This document shows, in pieces, positions 7,245 to 12,930 of a stretch of 12,930 nucleotides of DNA. The translations under genes and the position numbers were made by a program. Position 1 is the first letter of the stretch. Every line of letters starts with the position of its first letter. The notes beneath the pieces were generated by a model. That model was not told the DNA's origin. It worked only from the letters and a program-made list of their open reading frames with translations, and did no database searches. Source of the stretch: Cyanobacteria bacterium UBA11370. GTDB taxonomy: Bacteria > Cyanobacteriota > Cyanobacteriia > Cyanobacteriales > Coleofasciculaceae. Location: NCBI GenBank assembly GCA_003486645.1, contig DNGI01000284.1, positions 4,881 through 17,810 on the forward strand, read 5' to 3'.

Positions 7245-8195
7245 ATGTTCCAAGGTTCGCAAATCTTACAGGGACGGTATCAACTCAAAACAAAATTAGG
7301 ACAAAATGCAGGTCGTCAAACGTGGTTATCTCAAGATATTAGTGAGTCACCGCCGCAACCCGTTATTGTCAAACTGCTAGCATTTAATCCTCAAATGAAT
7401 TGGGATGAACTCAAACTATTTGAACGAGAAGCCCAAGTTTTAAATCATCTCAACCATCCCCGAATTCCTCGGTATCATGATTACTTTTCAGTAGATCAGG
7501 AGACAGGTGGAGGTTTACCTTGGTTTGGATTAGTGCAGCAGTATATTAGGGGCAACTCTCTGCAATTCTGGTTAGATCAAGGTCAACAATTTACCGAACA
7601 ACAAACTCATCAAATTGCCATTAGTATTCTGGAAATTTTGATTTATTTACACGAACTTTCACCCCCCGTATTTCACCGTGATATCAAACCTAGTAATTTA
7701 ATTTTAGGCAATAATAATCAAGTCTATCTTGTCGATTTTGGAGCAGTGCAAGACCGGGCGGCGGCTGAAGGCGTTACATTTACAGTAGTCGGTACGAGTG
7801 GTTATACCCCACCTGAACAATTCTGGGGACGGGCGGTAGCAGCGTCGGATCTCTATGCGTTGGGCGCAACCTTAATTCATCTATTAACTGCTACTCCACC
7901 AACAGAGTTACCTCAACATCAAATGCGTATCCAATTTGGCGATCACGTTCGTCTTACTCCCCATTTTTTTCAATGGTTGGAAACTCTGGTAGAACCCTCT
8001 TTAGAACGACGATTTAACTCTGCTCGTGAAGCCGCTTTAGCGTTAGAATCAGGTCAAGAGGCAATTGTTTATTCTGAACAAGCGGATCAATCTCGTCGCC
8101 GTCCAGTGCGTTATGGTCGTATTGTTGGCTTAACATTCGTTCAGCTTTTTATTGTTGGTATTATTATTGCCGTGCTGATTGGAACCTGTGCTTAG
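7245..8195 (+). CDS. Ser/Thr protein kinase 2, single C-terminal membrane anchor
   Basis: Kinase of 316 residues, the shortest of the three. Domain landmarks: K43 (VIVKL), HRDIKPSN (144-151, D146), DFG (164-166), PPEQFWG (189-195). The glycine loop is GQNAGR (19-24). It aligns with kinase 1 without gaps through about residue 265, and both share the insertion ETGGGL (86-91) that kinase 3 lacks. A short polar linker containing the basic cluster RRR (284-286) leads to one membrane segment (about 293-313) ending the protein, so the kinase domain should face the cytoplasm. No purine-rich ribosome site precedes the ATG; the upstream sequence is entirely the heptamer array, so translation may depend on coupling to kinase 1 or on an unstructured leader. 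It lies 67 nt after kinase 1. Confidence 0.92.
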   Translation: MFQGSQILQGRYQLKTKLGQNAGRQTWLSQDISESPPQPVIVKLLAFNPQMNWDELKLFEREAQVLNHLNHPRIPRYHDYFSVDQETGGGLPWFGLVQQYIRGNSLQFWLDQGQQFTEQQTHQIAISILEILIYLHELSPPVFHRDIKPSNLILGNNNQVYLVDFGAVQDRAAAEGVTFTVVGTSGYTPPEQFWGRAVAASDLYALGATLIHLLTATPPTELPQHQMRIQFGDHVRLTPHFFQWLETLVEPSLERRFNSAREAALALESGQEAIVYSEQADQSRRRPVRYGRIVGLTFVQLFIVGIIIAVLIGTCA

Positions 8196-8397
8196 GACTT
8201 GCTTTCAAAATAAGTTACTCATTTTAAGATCGAGGAAAGAGAAAGAGAGGACGACTAAAGATGTTAATAGTTTTACAATCTTTAACATAAGTAACAAAAA
8301 TTATCCTAGATTACTTAGCGTTTTTAAAGCTTTCCCCCCTCCTTCCTCTTCTTTTGGCTAAATTAGATAAATAAGCCACTAAGGAATCAAAGGTAAG

Positions 8398-9597
8398 ATG
8401 CTGCAAGCCGAACAAATATTACATGATCGCTATCAGCTCAAAGAAAAATTAGGACAAAATGCAGGTCGTCAAACGTGGTTGGCAGAAGATTTGCATAGCA
8501 ATCCGACTGAATCTGTAATTGTTAAATTACTCGCCTTTGGGGGTGAAGTGCAATGGGACGATTTGAAATTGTTTGAACGAGAAGTGCAAATTCTCAAACA
8601 GCTCGATCATCCCCGCATTCCTAAGTATCGGGATTATTTTTCTATTGATGAGAGAACACTTTGGTTCGGTTTAGTCTATGAGTATATTCCTGGTGTTTCG
8701 CTGCGAGAGGTATTGAATCAGGGGAAAAGATTTTCTGAAAAACAAGTTCGCCAAATTGCGGCTAATATTTTGAAGATTCTGATATATTTGCATGAATTGA
8801 ATCCGCCGATACTCCATCGGGATATTAAACCGAGTAATTTAATTTTGGCAGAAGATAAAAAGGTTTATTTAGTTGATTTTGGAGCAGTTCAAGACCGAGC
8901 TGCCAGAGAAGGAGCAACCTTTACAGTAGTAGGAACCTATGGGTATGCACCAATGGAACAATTTGGGGGTCGTGCCGTTCCATCATCGGATGTGTATGCG
9001 TTAGGAGCGACTTTAATTCATTTACTGACAGGAACTGCTCCTGCTGACTTACCACAGAAGAATTTGCGAATTTCTTTTAAAGATAAAGTAAGTATTAGTC
9101 CTAGTCTAGTGAGATGGATTGAGAAGCTGACAGAGCCTGATGTAGAGCAACGATTTAACACGGCTTATCAGGCTCTTTCTGCCTTAGAATCTGGCATCGC
9201 AAATAATAGTAACAATACTACTATTACAAGTAGTCAATTAATCAGACCAACTCCAGTAGCATTCGTTAATAATTCAGGGTGTGGAGGTGTATTTGATTCT
9301 TCAATACCTGTTCCGGATGAAATTAAAGGTTGGAATTGGGGAGCCTTTTTGATGCCTTATTTATGGCCTTTCACCAATAAAGTTTGGATTGGACTTTTTG
9401 CCTTAGTCCCGCAAGTGGGTTGGTTGATGGCAATCATGTTGGGAAATAAGGGAAATGAATGGGCTTGGAAAAGCAGAAAGTGGCGCAGTATTGAACAATT
9501 CAAAGCTCATCAAAGAGGCTGGACAATTGCAGGATTGTTTATTGGTATCCCCATGGCTTGGATATACATAGGATTACTCGCAAGTTTCCTGGATTAA
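8398..9597 (+). CDS. Ser/Thr protein kinase 3 with C-terminal multi-pass membrane domain
   Basis: Kinase of 399 residues. Landmarks: GQNAGR glycine loop (19-24), K43, HRDIKPSN (140-147, D142), DFG (160-162), PMEQFGG (185-191). It lacks four residues present around position 87 in the other two. After a low-complexity Asn/Thr/Ser linker (about 268-300), residues 309-399 form a small membrane domain that starts WNWGAF (312-317), with hydrophobic stretches at about 314-347 and 374-397 and an aromatic/basic segment between them. This resembles small cyanobacterial membrane proteins of unknown function (DUF2628-like; by eye only). AAAGG lies just upstream of the ATG. The 202-nt gap after kinase 2 has no obvious terminator, so it may be co-transcribed or have its own promoter. 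Its stop codon overlaps the stop of the apa fragment on the other strand. Confidence 0.92.
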   Translation: MLQAEQILHDRYQLKEKLGQNAGRQTWLAEDLHSNPTESVIVKLLAFGGEVQWDDLKLFEREVQILKQLDHPRIPKYRDYFSIDERTLWFGLVYEYIPGVSLREVLNQGKRFSEKQVRQIAANILKILIYLHELNPPILHRDIKPSNLILAEDKKVYLVDFGAVQDRAAREGATFTVVGTYGYAPMEQFGGRAVPSSDVYALGATLIHLLTGTAPADLPQKNLRISFKDKVSISPSLVRWIEKLTEPDVEQRFNTAYQALSALESGIANNSNNTTITSSQLIRPTPVAFVNNSGCGGVFDSSIPVPDEIKGWNWGAFLMPYLWPFTNKVWIGLFALVPQVGWLMAIMLGNKGNEWAWKSRKWRSIEQFKAHQRGWTIAGLFIGIPMAWIYIGLLASFLD

Positions 9598-10087
9598 GGG
9601 GACTGAGCAACATTTTTTAAAATAGTCATGGGACCATATTCTTTTAGCATTTTCATTTGCTGTTCATTTCGCACTAAAAGCGCACCTGCAAATCCTAATG
9701 AGTTAACACCAATTGACTCAAAATCTTCCTGCGATCGCGGTACAATTAACATCCATTCCCGTGTAGCTAGAAGGTTGTAAGCCCCTGATTGTTGGTTTTC
9801 ATTACACGTCAAGCCGACAGCCCGAAGTAGAGTGTGATAGTATTCCAGCGTTGTTTGGGCTGCATCTAGAGGAGATTGTGTCCAATCAGGATTGAGTTTA
9901 GCGATCGCATGATGGAACGGAAAGCTGGGTGTAGTACCCAGAGAATTCTCAAAATTAGCTGATACAATTGCAGGTTGAATCGGTATCTTTAATCCATTTG
10001 GTATGAGAGGAAAAGGAACAAGTTGTAAATGTTTGTGCCGCTGACTTGCACCTGCTATTTTCCCACCATTGTAGAATACTAAGCCAT
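9594..10087 (-). pseudogene. 5'-truncated copy of the ATP adenylyltransferase gene
   Basis: Positions 9607-10087 match 11966-12446 at a constant offset of 2359 bp with no gaps. I counted about 22 mismatches in 481 bp (about 95% identity). The copy encodes residues 146-305 of the complete protein, including the RHKHLQ active-site motif, but lacks the N-terminal 145 residues. The frame is open back to a stop near 10136, with no ATG before 9812; the Met at residue 194 of the complete gene is Leu (CTG) here. Homology ends one codon before the stop of the complete gene, so the frame runs on and ends at 9594-9596 with residues QSP. A 72-residue product from 9812 is conceivable but would lack the catalytic motif. 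I consider it non-coding debris or a source of antisense RNA. Confidence 0.88.
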
Positions 10088-10137
10088 AGAGAATAGGGAG
10101 ATAAAAATCTCTCTCCCTATTTTTTACGTTATTCTCT
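10088..10137 (+). terminator. Hairpin plus T-run, likely intrinsic terminator for plus-strand transcripts
   Basis: AATAGGGAGA (10092-10101) pairs perfectly with TCTCCCTATT (10112-10121) around a 10-nt loop. On the plus strand the right arm runs into six T (10120-10125), the form of an intrinsic terminator. A second, competing pair is AGAGAATA (10088-10095) with TATTCTCT (10130-10137). The structure begins at the first base after the apa fragment. The only plus-strand gene upstream is kinase 3. On the minus strand the same hairpin lies 55-100 nt after the vWA gene stop but lacks a T-run. Confidence 0.65.
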
Positions 10138-10191
10138 TAGCCATTAGCAATTAACTATTAGCAGACCTGGCAAGATAACTAGCAACTTTAA

Positions 10192-11415
10192 TTATTGAAC
10201 TTTTTGATTCCGTTTGCGCTTAAAAGCAGAAGCAACACCAAAGGAACTCATTGCTAGAAGACCTAAGACTGAGGAAGGTTCAGGTACGGTAACATCATCC
10301 ACATCAACGTTGACCACTGTTTCACCAAAGCCAGGAGCAACCAGTTTCAACGTATCATCTCTACCAGTACCATCAGACAGCAGTGAGACTTGGAAGGTTC
10401 TTGATTCTCCAGCCGGAACGCTACTGAAATCAGAGGGGATGATGCTGTCTACATAGCCAAAATCATCATTGACGGGGACAAGGGTAATGTCACGAGTAAT
10501 GTCCTCCAGACCTGCCAGGATAGCATCAACCAAGTTTGAACTGGAGTCCGACAGTTCAACAACTGTGCCAAATCCGAACTGATCGACCAGATTTTGATAG
10601 CTACTCAAGGTACCACTTGTGATGGCAAAGATTGGCACAATACCAGCATCCATCAGAGCAGTCTTGACTTGTTCAATGGTTGGGTAATCTTCACCTGTTC
10701 CTGCTGGATTGCCATCAAGGATTGCATCTCCATTGTTAGGTGTCTGGATACCTGGATTTCCGTCTCCATCTGGATCACCGAAAGCATCGAGTCCATCGCC
10801 AGCTTGATGGAATATGGCATCTGTAGACAGGACAACAACTTTGAACGCATCATCCCGGAAACCAATCTCACTCTTGGCTCGAACTGCAATTTGCAGCAAT
10901 GCTTCCAGTTGTCCTTCAGCAAGGTCTGATCCATCAGTAGTGAAGAGGCTATTTACACTTGACTGTAGTAGTGCCGTATCAGAGGTTAATCCCAGGTCAG
11001 TTCTGTAGAGGAAATCACCGGAAAATTGATCCCCAAAAGGTAAAACTGGCTTATCAACGAAGGAACTTACACCAAATAGAGTATCGGGAACCATACTGGT
11101 TAGGGAGCTGACCAGATTTGGTACTAAACTTTTTAAAACAGGTAGATCGTTAAAGAAAGAACCTGAAAGATCCTCTAACAGAACCAAGTCTAACTTGGTA
11201 GGTGTAGCTGGGACAGTAACTGTGATGGGAATATTGAGGGGATCGCCAGTATCTAAGAACACATCATAAACACTTGGATTGACTGGATTTCCTGGTGTAC
11301 TTCCTGTTACTATGCTTTGAGCAAATGCACCAGAAGGTGCGACTAGCCCTGTTAATCCAAATGAGCAAGCAATGCTGAAAGCAAAAGTTGAAGCTTTCCT
11401 TACAAATGAAGTCAT
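10192..11415 (-). CDS. Secreted PEP-CTERM protein with integrin-beta-like von Willebrand A domain
   Basis: Protein of 407 residues. Order: signal peptide (1-32, basic R6/K7, hydrophobic core, cleavage after AFA); short linker; vWA domain (about 74-312); a beta-rich stretch (about 313-375); PEP-CTERM sorting signal (VPEP at 377-380, hydrophobic 383-397, basic end). The vWA domain follows the integrin beta I-like domain: DLSGS (82-86) is the MIDAS DxSxS, with D90 placed as an ADMIDAS acid; FGVSSFVDKPVLPFG (114-128) parallels integrin GFGSFVDKxVxPF; D164 and E167 match the metal-binding D and E of the integrin DxPEG loop; LSTDAIFHQAGDG (196-208) matches FSTDAGFHFAGDG with D199. DPDGDGN (214-220) looks like a Ca-binding loop. 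It is probably exported and anchored through an exosortase, binding a ligand via a metal ion. The ATG at 11415 is preferred over an in-frame GTG at 11454 because it gives a proper signal peptide; GGAG lies about 11 nt upstream. Confidence 0.88.
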   Translation of the reverse strand: MTSFVRKASTFAFSIACSFGLTGLVAPSGAFAQSIVTGSTPGNPVNPSVYDVFLDTGDPLNIPITVTVPATPTKLDLVLLEDLSGSFFNDLPVLKSLVPNLVSSLTSMVPDTLFGVSSFVDKPVLPFGDQFSGDFLYRTDLGLTSDTALLQSSVNSLFTTDGSDLAEGQLEALLQIAVRAKSEIGFRDDAFKVVVLSTDAIFHQAGDGLDAFGDPDGDGNPGIQTPNNGDAILDGNPAGTGEDYPTIEQVKTALMDAGIVPIFAITSGTLSSYQNLVDQFGFGTVVELSDSSSNLVDAILAGLEDITRDITLVPVNDDFGYVDSIIPSDFSSVPAGESRTFQVSLLSDGTGRDDTLKLVAPGFGETVVNVDVDDVTVPEPSSVLGLLAMSSFGVASAFKRKRNQKVQ

Positions 11416-11648
11416 AGATTTAATTACTCCAAAAGCAGATGTTGACCCAGACACTCCTCTAACTAAAAAAATATCACTAGAACCAGTTCTTACTTTTAAT
11501 TTGCTAATTTTCAGAAGTAAATTGACTGATTATTTTGATTTGATCTGTCGAAGCAAGTGTTTATGATGTGTAGATCTTGGCATACCTATCTAATTTTTGT
11601 ACCGCTAGAGCATTAGACTTTACCGAATCTTTAAATTTGAAGACCGAG

Positions 11649-11654
11649 ATTATA
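11649..11654 (-). promoter_or_regulatory. Candidate -10 element of the vWA gene
   Basis: The minus strand reads TATAAT here, a perfect consensus. The sequence 16-18 bp upstream (TAATCA/GTAATC/AGTAAT) is a poor -35, as expected if an activator is needed. Transcription would begin near 11642, leaving a leader of about 225 nt. Confidence 0.3.
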
Positions 11655-11721
11655 CGGAGGTTAATCTGCCTGATTACTTAGTGCTTAAAGCTTCAAGCAA
11701 GAGACAGAAAAATAAATTCTT

Positions 11722-11749
11722 ATGAAGAGTATATGAAGTTTTGGTGAAG
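11722..11749. promoter_or_regulatory. Three direct repeats phased at 11 bp, candidate response-regulator site
   Basis: ATGAAG at 11722-11727, ATGAAG at 11733-11738 and GTGAAG at 11744-11749 lie at exactly 11-bp intervals. On the minus strand the core reads CTTCAY followed by five less conserved bases. Repeats one helical turn apart are the usual binding arrangement of OmpR/PhoB-family regulators. The site is about 70-95 bp upstream of the candidate -10 of the vWA gene, suited to an activator. Confidence 0.4.
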
Positions 11750-11958
11750 TGAGCCATTAGTTATTGACATAAAAGCCAAGTTATGAGCCTAGGTTAATAC
11801 GGCAGGACATTACCGAACTACAAAGCTGTGCGAGAGCGAAATCCTAACCTTGATCGAGTGAATAGAAAAGTTTATGTAATTATACGTAGTTATATCTAAT
11901 TATATGTACTTTTGCTAACTTAAGACATCCTGAGCCTATAGTTGAAAGTGTAATTGCT

Positions 11959-12879
11959 CTAATAGGCAACATTTTTTAAGACAGTCATCGGACCATATTC
12001 TTTTAGCATTTTCATTTGCTGTTCATTTCGGACTAAAAGCGCACCTGCAAATCCTAATGAGTTAACACCAATTGACTCAAAATCTTCCTGCGATCGCGGT
12101 ACAATTAACATCCATTCCCGTGTAGCTAGAAGATTGTAAGCGGCTGATTGTTTGTTCTCATTACATGTTAAGCCAACAGCACGAAGTAGAGTGTGATAGT
12201 ATTCCAACGTTGTTTGGGCTGCATTAAGGGGAGATTGTGTCCAATCAGGATTGAGTTTAGCGATCGCATGATGGAACGGAAAGCTGGGTGTAGTACCCAT
12301 AGAATTCTCAAAATTAGCTGATACAATTGCAGGTTGAATCGGTATCTTTAATCCGTTTGGGATGAGAGGAAAAGGAACAAGTTGTAAATGTTTGTGTCGC
12401 TGACTTGCACCTGCTATCTTCCCACCATTGTAGAATACTAAGCCATCAATTTCCGCTAAACATACCCACATTGCCTCAAAATCTTGTAAGGTCAGGCAAG
12501 TTTCCTGTTCCTCAAATTCACGAGTGACAATCAGTAGGTGATGGTCAACAACGTTAAATTTATTTAACAGACATAGGTGGGTTTTAGAAATGTCTGCAAC
12601 GAATAAATCTTCTTCGTAAGGTAGGAACGGATTAAATTCTTTGCCAGAAGGATCAGTTTTCTTTTCTTGCTTCTTTTTTGCCTCGTCTTTTCGGACTAGA
12701 TTGGACAAAATCCGAACTAAAAAATTAATACCATTTTGCTCTACAAATTCGTACTCCGTTGGGATCGAATGAAGTGCGCCGCATTGGATAGCGTGTTCAG
12801 TTTGCTCTGTAACCCTTGTCCACAATGTACCCGATTTTAGCGTTAATTTATTGTTCGTTGTTGCGTGTTCTTCGGACAT
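11959..12879 (-). CDS. apa: ATP adenylyltransferase / Ap4A phosphorylase (HIT superfamily, Apa1/Apa2 type)
   Basis: Enzyme of 306 residues expected to split diadenosine tetraphosphate with phosphate to ATP and ADP, and to catalyse the reverse adenylyl transfer, in the cytoplasm. Family landmarks: NPFLPYEEDLFVADIS (83-98), LLNKFNVVDHHLLIVTREFE (104-123), and the active site GASQRHKHLQ (157-166), where H162-K-H164-L-Q166 is the HxHxQ form of the HIT triad. The C-terminal half (about 190-306) carries the phosphorylase-specific region. A lysine-rich linker lies at 64-79. AAGGG precedes the ATG by about 7 nt. A TATATAAG stretch on the minus strand near 12910-12917 could belong to its promoter. The 3' half is duplicated at 9607-10087. 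The length is normal for the bacterial family. It is separated from the vWA gene by 543 bp, so they are probably not one operon. Confidence 0.93.
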   Translation of the reverse strand: MSEEHATTNNKLTLKSGTLWTRVTEQTEHAIQCGALHSIPTEYEFVEQNGINFLVRILSNLVRKDEAKKKQEKKTDPSGKEFNPFLPYEEDLFVADISKTHLCLLNKFNVVDHHLLIVTREFEEQETCLTLQDFEAMWVCLAEIDGLVFYNGGKIAGASQRHKHLQLVPFPLIPNGLKIPIQPAIVSANFENSMGTTPSFPFHHAIAKLNPDWTQSPLNAAQTTLEYYHTLLRAVGLTCNENKQSAAYNLLATREWMLIVPRSQEDFESIGVNSLGFAGALLVRNEQQMKMLKEYGPMTVLKNVAY

Positions 12880-12930
12880 ATCAAACCCTTGATTAGGAAA
12901 ACAATAACTTATATAGCCAGTCTAAATGAT

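Larger units (their letters stand above)
11416..11958. other. 543-bp intergenic region without a credible gene
   Basis: This AT-rich gap lies between the start of the vWA gene and the stop of the complete ATP adenylyltransferase gene. I see no reading frame with coding character. It contains the phased repeats at 11722-11749, a perfect minus-strand TATAAT at 11649-11654, and an AT-rich stretch of loosely repeated TTATA-like units at about 11876-11908. No clear terminator with a T-run follows the adenylyltransferase stop. Confidence 0.7.
1529..12267. repeat. HIP1 palindromes (GCGATCGC), 12 dispersed copies
   Basis: Exact GCGATCGC octamers start at 1529, 1555, 2418, 2648, 2845, 4433, 6468, 6688, 9731, 9901, 12090 and 12260. 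The last four are two sites duplicated with the adenylyltransferase fragment. Such over-representation is a hallmark of many cyanobacterial genomes and is the main basis for the taxonomic call. Most copies lie inside coding regions. Confidence 0.95.

Noticed and set aside
8179..8361. A 60-codon plus-strand frame between kinases 2 and 3
   Set aside because: It overlaps the end of kinase 2, has low-complexity AT-rich composition and no recognisable feature.
9594..9812. A 72-residue reading frame as a separate small gene
   Set aside because: It is the C-terminal end of the truncated adenylyltransferase copy, without the catalytic motif and without a ribosome site of its own.
10594..10929. A 111-codon plus-strand frame opposite the vWA gene
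   Set aside because: It is antisense to a clear coding region whose motifs are well preserved, and its own product shows no domain or ribosome site.
11416..11454. In-frame GTG start for the vWA gene
   Set aside because: AGAGGA directly abuts the GTG, too close to serve as its ribosome site, and the 13 added residues spoil the signal peptide that begins at the ATG at 11415.
9607..12446. Simple tandem duplication of a 2.36-kb block
   Set aside because: Only 481 bp match; sequences beyond both ends of the two copies are unrelated, so the vWA gene was not duplicated with it.

Overview
The window looks like chromosomal DNA from a cyanobacterium, probably filamentous. The palindrome GCGATCGC (HIP1) occurs 12 times in 12.9 kb, where about 0.2 would be expected by chance. 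There are also two heptanucleotide tandem repeats, a PEP-CTERM protein, and kinases with the DFGAVQ and PxEQF signatures typical of cyanobacterial Ser/Thr kinases. I saw no rRNA, tRNA, CRISPR array, transposase or phage gene.

Left region, minus strand (72-4638): four closely spaced genes read from right to left. They encode a membrane-anchored alpha/beta-hydrolase (esterase type), a DHRS1-like short-chain dehydrogenase, a second short-chain dehydrogenase and a flavin-dependent monooxygenase of the FMO/Baeyer-Villiger type. Their spacing (15 nt, about 150 nt, and a 14-nt overlap) suggests an operon for oxidative or reductive remodelling of a lipophilic substrate. A perfect 17-bp inverted repeat enclosing an AATCCAA array separates the two dehydrogenases. 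Upstream, on the same strand, lies a gene for a secreted protein of unknown function (4809-5501).

Centre, plus strand (5774-9597): three tandem paralogous Ser/Thr protein kinases. Their catalytic domains are closely related and start at the same point. Each C-terminus is different: two membrane segments plus a soluble domain, one terminal anchor, or a membrane domain related to no other part of the window. Nine AACAACC-type heptamers fill the first kinase-kinase gap and reach to within one base of the next ATG.

Right region, minus strand (9594-12879): a complete ATP adenylyltransferase (Ap4A phosphorylase) gene at 11959-12879 and, 2359 bp away, a 481-bp copy of its 3' half (about 95% identical, no gaps). 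This copy sits exactly between the stop codon of kinase 3 and a hairpin with a T-run that would have been that kinase's terminator. Between the two copies lies the most striking gene: a secreted PEP-CTERM protein with a von Willebrand A domain that resembles the I-like domain of animal integrin beta chains, with the metal-site (MIDAS) residues kept. Three direct repeats at exact 11-bp spacing lie upstream of it.

All function calls rest on recognising motifs and family sequences by eye. No database search was possible.
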